Position numbers and translations under genes: made by a program. Positions 44,201-59,200 of a stretch of DNA of 64,000 bases are shown here, in pieces. Origin of the DNA: Osedax frankpressi (taxonomy: Eukaryota; Annelida; Polychaeta; Sabellida; Siboglinidae); the NCBI GenBank assembly GCA_964035775.1, contig OZ038315.1, positions 1,874,995-1,938,994 on the forward strand, in the 5' to 3' direction. Position 1 is the stretch's first letter. Each line of letters opens with the position of its first letter. The notes beneath the pieces are model-generated. The model did not search any database and was not told where the DNA came from. It worked only from the letters and a program-made list of their open reading frames with translations.

Positions 44201-47200
44201 CCTCACTATAAACCTCTCTCTTATCCTCACTATAAACCTCACTCTTATCCTCACTATAAACCTCTCTCTTATCCTCACTATAAACCTCTCTCTTATCCTC
44301 ACTATAAACCTCTCTCTTATCCTCACTATAAACCTCTCTCTTATCCTCGCTATAAACCTCTCTCTTATCCTCACTATAAACCTCTCTCTTATCCTCACTA
44401 TAAACCTCACCCTCTTATCCTCACTATAAACCTCTCTCTTATCATCACTATAAACCTCACTCTTATCCTCACTATAAACCTCTTTCTTATCCTCACTATA
44501 AACCTCTCTCTCTTATCCTCGCTATAAACCTCTCTCTTATCCTCACTATAAACCTCTCTCTTATCCTCACTATAAACCTCTCTCTTATCCTCACTATAAA
44601 CCTCACACTCTTATACTCACTATAAACCTCACACTCTTATCCTCACTATAAAGCTCACTCTTATCCTCACTATAAACCTCTCTCTTAACCTCACTATAAA
44701 CCTCACTATAAAGCTCACTATTATCCTCACTATAAACCTCTCTCTTATCCTCACTATAAACTCTCTCTCTTATCCTCACTATAAACCTCACCCTCTTATC
44801 CTCACTATGAACCACACTCTCTTATCCTCACTATAAACCTCTCTCTTATCCTCACTATAAACCTCTCTCTTATCCTCACTATAAACCTCACCCTTATCCT
44901 CGCTATAAATCTCCCTCTTATCCTCACTATAAACCTCTCTCTTATCCTCACTATAAACCTCTTTCTTATCCTCACTATACACCTCTCTCTTATCCTCACT
45001 ATAAACCTCTCTCTTATCCTCACTATAAACCTCTCTCTCTTATCCTCAATATAAACCTCTCTCTTGTCCTCACTATAAACCTCTCTCTTATCCTCACTAT
45101 AAACCTCTCTCTTATCCTCACTATAAACCTCTCTCTTATCCTCACTATAAACCTCTCTTTTATCCTCACTATAAACCTCACCCTTATCCTCACTATAAAC
45201 CTCTCTCTTATCCTCACTATAAACCTCTCTCTTATCCTCACTATAAACCTCACCCTTATCCTCACTATAAACCTCTCTCTTATCCTCACTATAAACCTCA
45301 CTCTTATCCTCACTATAAACCTCTCACTCTTATCCTCACTATAAACCTCTCTCTTATCCTCACTATAAACCTCTCTCTTATCCTCACTATAAACCTCACT
45401 CTTATCCTCACTATAAACCTCACTCTTATCCTCACTATAAACCTCTCTCTTATCCTCACTGTAAACCTCTCTCTTATCCTCACTATAAACCTCTCCCTTA
45501 TCCTCACTATAAACCTCTCTCTTATCCTCACTATAAACCTCACTCTTATCCTCACTATAAACCTCACTCTCTTATTCTCACTATAAACCTCTCTCTTATC
45601 CTCATTATAAACCTCTCTCTTATCCTTACTATAAACCTCACTATTATCCTCACTATAAACCTCACTCTCTTATTCTCACTATAAACCTCTCTCTTATCCT
45701 CACTATAAACCTCTCTCTTATCCTTACTATAAACCTCACTCTCTTATCCTCACTATAAACCTCTCTCTTATCCTCACTATAAACCTCACTCTTATCCTCA
45801 CTATAAACCTCTCTCTTATCCTCACTATAAACCTCTCTCTTATCCTCACTATAAACCTCTCTCTTATACTCACTATAAACATATCTCTTATCCTCACTAT
45901 AAACCTCTCTCTTATCCTCACTATAAACCTCTATCTTATCCTCACTATAAACCTCTCTCTTATCCTCACTATAAACCTCACTCTTATCCTCACTATAAAC
46001 CTCTCTCTTATCCTCACTATAAACCTCTCTCTTATCCTCACTATAAACCTCTCTCTTATCCTCACTATAAACCTCTCTCTTATCCTCGCTATAAACCTCT
46101 CTCTTATCCTCACTATAAACCTCTCTCTTATCCTCACTATAAACCTCACCCTCTTATCCTCACTATAAACCTCTCTCTTATCATCACTATAAACCTCACT
46201 CTTATCCTCACTATAAACCTCTTTCTTATCCTCACTATAAACCTCTCTCTCTTATCCTCGCTATAAACCTCTCTCTTATCCTCACTATAAACCTCTCTCT
46301 TATCCTCACTATAAACCTCTCTCTTATCCTCACTATAAACCTCACACTCTTATACTCACTATAAACCTCACACTCTTATCCTCACTATAAAGCTCACTCT
46401 TATCCTCACTATAAACCTCTCTCTTAACCTCACTATAAACCTCACTATAAAGCTCACTATTATCCTCACTATAAACCTCTCTCTTATCCTCACTATAAAC
46501 TCTCTCTCTTATCCTCACTATAAACCTCACCCTCTTATCCTCACTATGAACCACACTCTCTTATCCTCACTATAAACCTCTCTCTTATCCTCACTATAAA
46601 CCTCTCTCTTATCCTCACTATAAACCTCACCCTTATCCTCGCTATAAATCTCCCTCTTATCCTCACTATAAACCTCTCTCTTATCCTCACTATAAACCTC
46701 TTTCTTATCCTCACTATACACCTCTCTCTTATCCTCACTATAAACCTCTCTCTTATCCTCACTATAAACCTCTCTCTCTTATCCTCAATATAAACCTCTC
46801 TCTTGTCCTCACTATAAACCTCTCTCTTATCCTCACTATAAACCTCTCTCTTATCCTCACTATAAACCTCTCTCTTATCCTCACTATAAACCTCACTCTT
46901 ATCCTCACTATAAACCTCACTCTTATCCTCACTATAAACCTCACTCTTATCCTCACTATAAACCTCTCTCTTATCCTCACTATAAATTTCACTCTTATCC
47001 TCACTATAAACCTCACTCTTATCCTCACTATAAACCTCTCTATTATCCTCACTGTAAACCTCACTATCTTATCCTCACTATAAACCTCTCTCTTATCCTC
47101 ACTATAAACCTCACTCTCTTATCCTCACTATAAACCTCTCTCTTATCCTCACTATAAATCTCTCTCTTATCCTCACTATAAACCTCACCCTCTTACCCTC

Positions 47201-50200
47201 ACTATAAACCTCACCCTTATCCTCACTATAAACCTCTCTCTTATCCTCACTATAAACCTCACTCTCTTATCCTCACTATAAACCTCTCTCTTATCCTCAC
47301 TATAAACCTCACCCTCTTACCCTCACTATAAACCTCACCCTTATCCTCACTATAAACCTCTCTCTTATCCTCACTATAAACCTCACTCTCTTATCCTCAC
47401 TATAAACCTCTCTCTTATCCTCACTATAAACCTCTCTCTTATCCTCACTATAAACCTCTCTATTATCCTCACTATAAACCTCTCTCTTATCCTCACTATA
47501 ATCCTCTCTCTTATCCTCACTATAAACCTCTCTCTTATCCTCACTATAAACCTCTCTCTTATCCTCACTATAAACCTCTCTATTATCCTCACTATAAACC
47601 TCTCTCTTATCCTCACTATAATCCTCTCTCTTATCCTCACTATAAACCTCTCTCTTATCCTCACTATAAACCTCTCTCTTATCCTCACTATAAACCTCTC
47701 TATTATCCTCACTATAAACCTCTCTCTTATCCTCACTATAATCCTCTCTCTTATCCTCACTATAAACCTCTCTCTTATCCTCACTATAATCCTCTCTCTT
47801 ATCCTCACTATAAACCTCTCTCTTATCCTCACTATAAACCTCACTCTTATCCTCACTATAAACCTCTCTCTTATCCTCATTATAAACCTCTCTCTTATCC
47901 TCACTATAAACCTCACTCTTATCCTCACTATAAACCTCTCTCTTATCCTCATTATAAACCTCTCTCTTATCCTCACTATAAACCTCACTCTTATCCTCAC
48001 TATAAACCTCTCTCTTATCCTCATTATAAACCTCTCTCTTATCCTCACTATAAACCTCTCTCTTATCCTCACTATAAACCTCTCTCTTATCCTCACTATA
48101 AACCTCACTCTCTTATCCTCACTATAAACCTCTCTCTTATCCTCACTATAAACCTCTCTCTTATCCTCACTATAAACCTCTCTCTTATCCTCACTATAAA
48201 CCTCTCTCTTATCCTCACTATAAACCTCACTCTTATCCTCACTATAAACCTCACTCTTATCCTCACTATAAACCTCTCTCTTATCCTCACTATAAACTTC
48301 ACTCTTATCCTCACTATAAACCTCACTCTTATCCTCACTATAAACCTCTCTCTTATCCTCACTGTAAACCTCACTCTCTTATCCTCACTATAAACCTCTC
48401 TCTTATCCTCACTATAAACCTCACTCTCTTATCCTCACTATAAACCTCTCTCTTATCCTCACTATAAACCTCTCTCTTATCCTCACTATAAACCTCACCC
48501 TCTTACCCTCACTATAAACCTCACCCTTATCCTCACTATAAACCTCTCTCTTATCCTCACTATAAACCTCACTCTCTTATCCTCACTATAAACCTCTCTC
48601 TTATCCTCACTATAAACCTCACCCTCTTACCCTCACTATAAACCTCACCCTTATCCTCACTATAAACCTATCTCTTATCCTCACTATAAACCTCACTCTC
48701 TTATCCTCACTATAAACCTCTCTCTTATCCTCACTATAAACCTCACCCTCTTATCTTCACTATAAACCTCACTCTATTATCCTCACTATAAACCTCTCTC
48801 TTATCCTCACTATAAACCTCTCTATTATCCTCACTATAAACCTCTCTCTTATCCTCACTATAATCCTCTCTCTTATCCTCACTATAAACCTCTCTCTTAT
48901 CCTCACTATAAACCTCTCTCTTATCCTCACTATAAACCTCTCTATTATCCTCACTATAAACCTCTCTCTTATCCTCACTATAATCCTCTCTCTTATCCTC
49001 ACTATAAACCTCTCTCTTATCCTCACTATAAACCTCTCTCTTATCCTCACTATAAACCTCTCTATTATCCTCACTATAAACCTCTCTCTTATCCTCACTA
49101 TAATCCTCTCTCTTATCCTCACTATAAACCTCTCTCTTATCCTCACTATAATCCTCTCTCTTATCCTCACTATAAACCTCTCTCTTATCCTCACTATAAA
49201 CCTCACTCTTATCCTCACTATAAACCTCTCTCTTATCCTCATTATAAACCTCTCTCTTATCCTCACTATAAACCTCTATCTTATCCTCATTATAAACCTC
49301 TCTCTTATCCTCACTATAAACCTCACTCTTATCCTCACTATAAACCTCTCTCTTATCCTCATTATAAACCTCTCTCTTATCCTCACTATAAACCTCTCTC
49401 TTATCCTCACTATAAACCTCACCCTCTTATCCTCACTATAAACCTCTCTCTTATCCTCACTATAAACCTCTCTCTTATCCTCACTATAAACCTCACCCTC
49501 TTATCTTCACTATAAACCTCACTCTATTATCCTCACTATAAACCTCTCTCTTATCCTCACTATAAACCTCTCTCTTATACTCACTATAAACCTCTCTCTT
49601 ATCCTCACTATAAACCTCTCTCTTATCCTCACTATAAACCTCGCTCTTATACTCACCATAAACCCCACTCTCCTATCCTCACTATAAACCTCTCTCTTAT
49701 CCTCACTATAAACCTCTCTCTTATCCTCACTATACGCCTCTCTCTAATCCTCACTATAAACCTCACCCTCTTATCCTCACTATAAACCTCTCTCTTATCC
49801 TCACTATAAACCTCTCTCTTATCCTCACTATAAACCTCACCCTCTTATCCTCACTATAAACCTCGCTCTTATACTCACCATAAACCTCACTCTCTTATCC
49901 ACACTATAAACCTCTCTCTTATCCTCACTATAAACCTCTCTCTTATCCTCACTATAAACCTCTCTCTTATCCTCACTATAAACCTCTCTCTTATCCTCAC
50001 TATAAACCTCGCTCTTATACTCACCATAAACCCCACTCTCCTATCCTCACTATAAACCTCTCTCTTATCCTCACTATAAACCTCTCTCTTATCCTCACTA
50101 TACGCCTCTCTCTAATCCTCACTATAAACCTCACCCTCTTATCCTCACTATAAACCTCTCTCTTATCCTCACTATAAACCTCTCTCTTATCCTCACTATA

Positions 50201-53200
50201 AACCTCACCCTCTTATCCTCACTATAAACCTCGCTCTTATACTCACCATAAACCTCACTCTCTTATCCTCACTATAAACCTCTCTCTTATCCTCACTATA
50301 AACCTCACTCTCTTATCCTCACTATAAACCTCTCTCTTATCCTCACTATAAATCTCTCTCTTATCCTCACTATAAACCTCACCCTCTTACCCTCACTATA
50401 AACCTCACCCTTATCCTCACTATAAACCTCACTCTTATCCTCACTATAAACCTCTCTCTTATCCTCATTATAAACCTCTCTCTTATCCTCACTATAAACC
50501 TCTCTCTTATCCTCACTATAAACCTCTCTCTTATCCTCACTATAAACCTCACTCTCTTATCCTCACTATAAACCTCACTCTCTTATCCTCACTATAAACC
50601 TCTCTCTTATCCTCACTATAAACCTCTCTCTTATCCTCACTATAAACCTCTCTATTATCCTCACTATAAACCTCTCTCTTATCCTCACTATAATCCTCTC
50701 TCTTATCCTCACTATAAACCTCTCTCTTATCCTCACTATAAACCTCTCTCTTATCCTCACTATAAACCTCTCTATTATCCTCACTATAAACCTCTCTCTT
50801 ATCCTCACTATAATCCTCTCTCTTATCCTCACTATAAACCTCTCTCTTATCCTCACTATAAACCTCTCTCTTATCCTCACTATAAACCTCTCTATTATCC
50901 TCACTATAAACCTCTCTCTTATCCTCACTATAATCCTCTCTCTTATCCTCACTATAAACCTCTCTCTTATCCTCACTATAATCCTCTCTCTTATCCTCAC
51001 TATAAACCTCTCTCTTATCCTCACTATAAACCTCACTCTTATCCTCACTATAAACCTCTCTCTTATCCTCATTATAAACCTCTCTCTTATCCTCACTATA
51101 AACCTCACTCTTATCCTCACTATAAACCTCTCTCTTATCCTCATTATAAACCTCTCTCTTATCCTCACTATAAACCTCACTCTTATCCTCACTATAAACC
51201 TCTCTCTTATCCTCATTATAAACCTCTCTCTTATCCTCACTATAAACCTCTCTCTTATCCTCACTATAAACCTCTCTCTTATCCTCACTATAAACCTCAC
51301 TCTCTTATCCTCACTATAAACCTCTCTCTTATCCTCACTATAAACCTCTCTCTTATCCTCACTATAAACCTCTCTCTTATCCTCACTATAAACCTCTCTC
51401 TTATCCTCACTATAAACCTCACTCTTATCCTCACTATAAACCTCACTCTTATCCTCACTATAAACCTCTCTCTTATCCTCACTATAAACTTCACTCTTAT
51501 CCTCACTATAAACCTCACTCTTATCCTCACTATAAACCTCTCTCTTATCCTCACTGTAAACCTCACTCTCTTATCCTCACTATAAACCTCTCTCTTATCC
51601 TCACTATAAACCTCACTCTCTTATCCTCACTATAAACCTCTCTCTTATCCTCACTATAAACCTCTCTCTTATCCTCACTATAAACCTCACCCTCTTACCC
51701 TCACTATAAACCTCACCCTTATCCTCACTATAAACCTCTCTCTTATCCTCACTATAAACCTCACTCTCTTATCCTCACTATAAACCTCTCTCTTATCCTC
51801 ACTATAAACCTCACCCTCTTACCCTCACTATAAACCTCACCCTTATCCTCACTATAAACCTCTCTCTTATCCTCACTATAAACCTCACTCTCTTATCCTC
51901 ACTATAAACCTCTCTCTTATCCTCACTATAAACCTCACCCTCTTATCTTCACTATAAACCTCACTCTATTATCCTCACTATAAACCTCTCTCTTATCCTC
52001 ACTATAAACCTCTCTATTATCCTCACTATAAACCTCTCTCTTATCCTCACTATAATCCTCTCTCTTATCCTCACTATAAACCTCTCTCTTATCCTCACTA
52101 TAAACCTCTCTCTTATCCTCACTATAAACCTCTCTATTATCCTCACTATAAACCTCTCTCTTATCCTCACTATAATCCTCTCTCTTATCCTCACTATAAA
52201 CCTCTCTCTTATCCTCACTATAAACCTCTCTCTTATCCTCACTATAAACCTCTCTATTATCCTCACTATAAACCTCTCTCTTATCCTCACTATAATCCTC
52301 TCTCTTATCCTCACTATAAACCTCTCTCTTATCCTCACTATAATCCTCTCTCTTATCCTCACTATAAACCTCTCTCTTATCCTCACTATAAACCTCACTC
52401 TTATCCTCACTATAAACCTCTCTCTTATCCTCATTATAAACCTCTCTCTTATCCTCACTATAAACCTCTATCTTATCCTCATTATAAACCTCTCTCTTAT
52501 CCTCACTATAAACCTCACTCTTATCCTCACTATAAACCTCTCTCTTATCCTCATTATAAACCTCTCTCTTATCCTCACTATAAACCTCTCTCTTATCCTC
52601 ACTATAAACCTCACCCTCTTATCCTCACTATAAACCTCTCTCTTATCCTCACTATAAACCTCTCTCTTATCCTCACTATAAACCTCTCTCTTATCCTCAC
52701 TATAAACCTCGCTCTTATACTCACCATAAACCCCACTCTCCTATCCTCACTATAAACCTCTCTCTTATCCTCACTATAAACCTCTCTCTTATCCTCACTA
52801 TACGCCTCTCTCTAATCCTCACTATAAACCTCACCCTCTTATCCTCACTATAAACCTCTCTCTTATCCTCACTATAAACCTCTCTCTTATCCTCACTATA
52901 AACCTCACCCTCTTATCTTCACTATAAACCTCACTCTATTATCCTCACTATAAACCTCTCTCTTATCCTCACTATAAACCTCTCTCTTATACTCACTATA
53001 AACCTCTCTCTTATCCTCACTATAAACCTCTCTCTTATCCTCACTATAAACCTCGCTCTTATACTCACCATAAACCCCACTCTCCTATCCTCACTATAAA
53101 CCTCTCTCTTATCCTCACTATAAACCTCTCTCTTATCCTCACTATACGCCTCTCTCTAATCCTCACTATAAACCTCACCCTCTTATCCTCACTATAAACC

Positions 53201-56200
53201 TCTCTCTTATCCTCACTATAAACCTCTCTCTTATCCTCACTATAAACCTCACCCTCTTATCCTCACTATAAACCTCGCTCTTATACTCACCATAAACCTC
53301 ACTCTCTTATCCTCACTATAAACCTCTCTCTTATCCTCACTATAAACCTCTCTCTTATCCTCACTATAAACCTCTCTCTTATCCTCACTATAAACCTCTC
53401 TCTTATCCTCACTATAAACCTCGCTCTTATACTCACCATAAACCCCACTCTCCTATCCTCACTATAAACCTCTCTCTTATCCTCACTATAAACCTCTCTC
53501 TTATCCTCACTATACGCCTCTCTCTAATCCTCACTATAAACATCACCCTCTTATCCTCACTATAAACCTCTCTCTTATCCTCACTATAAACCTCTCTCTT
53601 ATCCTCATTATAAACCTCACCCTCTTATCCTCACTATAAACCTCGCTCTTATACTCACCATAAACCTCACTCTCTTATCCTCACTATAAACCTCACTCTT
53701 ATCCTCACTATAAACCTCTCTCTTATCCTCACTATAAACCTCTCTCTTATCCTCACTATAAACCTCTCTCTTATCCTCACTATAAACCTCTCTCTTATCC
53801 TCACTATAAACCTCACTCTCTTATCCTCACTATAAACCTCCCTCTTATCCTCACTATAAACCTCTCTCTTATCCTCACTATAAACCTCACCCTCTTATCC
53901 TCACTATAAACCTCTCTCTTATCCTCACTATAAACCTCTCTCTTATCCTCACTATAAACTACATCCTCTTATCCTCACTATAAACCTCTATCTTATCCTC
54001 ACTATAAACCTCTCTCTTATCCTCACTATAAACCTCTCTCTTATACTCACTATAAACCTCTCTCTTATCCTCACTATAAACCTCTCTCTTATCCTCACTA
54101 TAAACCTCGCTCTTATACTCACCATAAACCCCACTCTCCTATCCTCACTATAAACTTTATCCTCTTATCCTAACTATAAACTTATCATTAAACATTGTCC
54201 AATTATTAGCTATTTCCCTAATTGTTGCATTTAATTCAACAGTTTATTTAAATATAACAATACCATAAAAGAGTTATCTTTTTTTGAAATGCATAGGCAT
54301 AATAATGGTAAACGAATAAAAACGAAAACAATCATTTATGTTTAGTTGAATACTATTCTAATATACGAATACCCTGAAATTCATCTTTCCATATTTATCA
54401 AGATGAAATAGTGGCTTGGATAATAATAGTTTATTATTTGATCTAAGTCTGGTGAAATGACTTAAAGTGGTAAGTCTAGTGTAAATGTAGTTTTATATCT
54501 TATTACATAGTTGTGAATAAATAATACACATTATTCTATAAGTGGAATATGAATTTATATTTAACCATCCATATTTTATCAAGATTTTAATTATAAAATT
54601 GTAATTGGTTTTTAATAGTATATAATAATCCAATGACAATCATAAATTTACAATGTTATCATTTTTATTTTCATTTAGTTATAACATAGTAAATTTATAG
54701 TTTAACATAGTGACAGGATAAATGATTTTACTTTGTTTTAATTTTTTGAAAATCACATTTTTTCCAATTTAAAAAAATGATAATAAATATTTTAAAATAT
54801 ACATCAATATATTTAACTATATTAATATATTCTATAACAATAAAATTTTTTAAAACTTCTGAAAGATAGTTGGGAGTATTGCACTGTTGATTAAGTTAGT
54901 TTTTTATTTCAAGATCCTGTAATTACTATGTGGTATATTGTAAAAGTTGATTTTACTAATTCAGAAAGTGTTTATATGGTCATGTGTATAAGATGAGTTA
55001 TCGAATATTATTAGTATTGATATGTTATTCATTGTAGGATGGTTATATTTCACAAAAGTGAGATTCAATAATAAAATAAGGTGGAAGTTTTTTTATTTTT
55101 TATGTTAGAGTTTTATTACAAGTAAATACAGTAAATATATCCTGTAATATGTAAATTAGATGTGTTGGGTATTGTATTAATATATTCGTATTATCTATAC
55201 AATAAGTGAATATATTACAATATTAAATTAGTTTGTCTTTTATAAAATGTGTACTAATATACTTTAATTTAAGTCTATGTTAAGTGGTGAAGATTATACA
55301 TTCTTTTAGATTAATATTTTAGATTAATTTAATTATATTAGATTACTATTTTAATAGATCTATTTTCTAATCTTAATAATATACTTTTCGTGTTATCGTA
55401 TTCGCTATTATTCCATGTTATATTGCGATGAGAAATATCTTATATTATTTTAATGGCACGAATGTATTGAATATTAAGTTTAAACGTTATTATATAATAA
55501 ATATACATAAATATATAAATATAAAGTAGTAATAAATGACAACCAAGTTGATATAATAAATAGTTGAACAAATTGTAAGTCATTGTCAGAGATGTTTAAT
55601 ATTCTATTATTTTAATAATTGGTAGATTTTATTGATATCAAAATATATAATGCAACAATGCAATATTATATTTAAATTTGGTTATAAAGTTTATATTGCT
55701 TTAATATTATAATACTTTATTCACGTGTTATTAAATCAAGTATATTTCCTTTAATATAAGATAGAACATTGACACATAGATAATTATCACATACTACGTA
55801 CATCCCTAACATTCGCCATAAACCGTAACACTGTCCATCTATAAGGTATAGCGATACAATCATTCCAAGACTTGCGAAAGCTACCGTAGAATTAACGGAT
55901 GACTCTCTAACGGATATTATGCAGAATTTGGGATTAGAGTTCCTAATGTTATTAACTTCGTTGGTATCTTAAATTAATTAATACATTAATTCGTCATGCG
56001 TTCATTACAAATTGCCTAGTTTAATTGCCCGCTCTTTTATATTTCCATTGTACCATCATATATTAATAATAATGTATTACTATTATGCACTAATTTTAAT
56101 AATATCAAACTAATATTATTATCTCACAAAAAGATTTGTAAAAACAAATTAAGAAAATACCGGAATATAAATAATGAATAAAATATGATATTAAATTTGG

Positions 56201-59200
56201 TTCAATAATTGACTTACAATATAATATAACAAAATAATAAAAATTTGATATCAAATTCTTTATATACTTTATTATATATATATATATTTAATATTGACTG
56301 TAGAAACACCATTAAGGGTTGGTTATGATCAAATGTTGAAAGTTCTTGGGAAGACCGTCAGCCAATTTCTCAACGGTCTCGATAATTTGCATGCGTACCT
56401 AAGATCCAGGTTATATACTCTAAACTGAAACCAATTTATAAGTAGATAACTGTAAGTAATCAAGATAATTATCTGAATAAATTTGAATTATTATCTAGGA
56501 ACCATATAAATGATATTATATTGTTAAAAATAACATCTAGCCTGAATTGAAAAAACCTATGTTATATTTAGTTAATTGTAATATATTCTATTCAACATAT
56601 TCAGTTATCCAAAAATGAAAACTCCGTCGTTCATTTGCGAAAATGAAACCAAAGTTGGACTCACTCTTCACTATAGAACTCACCGGAAGGGTTTCATTTA
56701 TTACGTAATCGGTCTAATTAAAGGTGAGATTTTGAGAGAGTTAATCAAATGTAAACATGATATATAAAAATATGTAATATAATACAGTTATATAGTTATT
56801 AGTAAGTATATCTGTACGGTTATATTTACATAGTTGGCATATTATGGTTACAAATGCATGCTTTAAAAGAAATAATAATATAAACGAATTGCAAAACGTG
56901 TTACGTATATTATATTTTACAATAAAGAAATTAAATTTCAAAATATAGAAATATATATTCATATGTATATATACATATATATATATATATTTTTTTTTCC
57001 AATACTCCGATAAAGTTTCCCAGGAGTAATGAACGTTACTTTTGGGTTATCTGCATCAGATTACACAATTAACATTACGTCAGGTGCTGGCACGTTGATA
57101 TTCGACGTGAAAATCGAAATCGAGGTGATTAGCGTTCAAGAAAGGGAAAGTCAATGTCACGTGATCATGCAGGTAGTGGTCAATTGGTGGTCAATTAGTG
57201 GTCAATTGGTTGTAGATTAGTGGTAAGATGACAGATTGCAGTTCAGTTGTGCTCAATTGTCAGTTCAGTAATGGTCAGTTGTCAGTTCAGTAGTGGTCAA
57301 TTGTCAGTATTAATTACAATGTTGGTTATTGGTTAGTTATAATTAGGATAATTAGTCGGGTATAAGAGGTCATAGTTCACTGATAGTTATGTAAAACTGT
57401 ATTAAATTAAGTGAGATCACACTCTTAAACTAGCATTACACTGTTAAACTGGCATTACACTCTTAAACTGGCATTACACTGTTAAACTAGCATTACACTG
57501 TTAAACTGACATTACACTGTTAAACTGGCATTACACTCTTAAACTGACATTACACTGTTAAACTGGCATTACACTCTTAAACTGACATTACACTGTTAAA
57601 CTGGCATTACACTCTTAAACTGACATTACACTGTTAAACTGGCATTACACTCTTAAACTAGCATTACACTGTTAAACTGACATTACACTCTTAAACTAGC
57701 ATTACACTGTTAAACTGACATTACACTCTTAAACTAGCATTACACTGTTAAACTGGCATTACACTCTTAAACTGGCATTACACTGTTAAACTGGCATTAC
57801 ACTGTTAAACTGACATTACACTGTTAAACTGGCATTACACTCTTAAACTGACATTACACTGTTAAACTGGCATTACACTCTTAAACTGACATTACACTGT
57901 TAAACTGGCATTACACTCTTAAACTGACATTACACTGTTAAACTGGCATTACACTCTTAAACTGACATTACACTGTTAAATTGGCATTACACTCTTAAAC
58001 TGACATTACACTGTTAAACTGGCATTACACTCTTAAACTGACATTACACTGTTAAACTGGCATTACACTCTTAAACTGACATTACACTCTTAAACTAGCA
58101 TTACACTCTTAAACTGGCATTACACTCTTAAACTGGCATTACACTCTTAAACTGGCATTACACTGTTAAACTAGCATTACACTCTTAAACTAGCATTACA
58201 CTCTTAAACTTTAATTACACTATTAAACTTTAATTACACACTTAAACTGACATTACACTCTTAAACTGGCATTACACTGTTAAACTAGCATTACACTCTT
58301 AAACTAGCATTACACTCTTAAACTAGCATTACACTCTTAAACTGGCATTACACTGTTAAACTAGCATTACACTCTTAAACTGGCATTACACTCTTAAACT
58401 GGCATTACACTGTTAAACTAGCATTACACTCTTAAACTAGCATTACACTCTTAAACTTTAATTACACTATTAAACTTTAATTACACACTTAAACTGACAT
58501 TACACTCTTAAACTGGCATTACACTGTTAAACTAGCATTACACTCTTAAACTAGCATTACACTCTTAAACTAGCATTACACTCTTAAACTGACATTACAC
58601 TCTTAAACTAGCATTACACTCTTAAACTGGCATTACACTCTTAAACTGACATTACACTCTTAAACTAGCATTACACTCTTAAACTGACATTACACTCTTA
58701 AACTAGCATTACACTCTTAAACTAGCATTACATACTTAAACTAGCATTACACTCTTAAACTAGCATTACACTCTTAAACTTTAATTACACTATTAAACTT
58801 TAATTACACACTTAAACTGACATTACACTCTTAAACTGGCATTACACTGTTAAACTAGCATTACACTCTTAAACCAGCATTACACTCTTAAACTGACATT
58901 ACACTCTTAAACTAGCATTACACTCTTAAACTAGCATTACACTCTTAAACTGACATTACACTCTTAAACTAGCATTACACTCTTAAACTGGCATTACACT
59001 CTTAAACTGACGTTACACTCTTAAACTAGCATTACACTCTTAAACTGGCATTACACTCTTAAACTGACATTACACTCTTAAACTAGCATTACACTCTTAA
59101 ACTGACATTACACTCTTAAACTAGCATTACACTCTTAAACTAGCATTACACTCTTAAACTGACATTACACTCTTAAACTAGCATTACATACTTAAACTGG

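Noticed and set aside
41617-52458. Many minus-strand open frames of [16 protein letters not shown] repeats, up to 241 codons
   Set aside because: The 24-bp repeat is exactly eight codons and lacks stops in one frame, so long frames arise automatically. They lie antisense inside a proven sGC intron and begin and end wherever a 26-bp unit shifts the frame.
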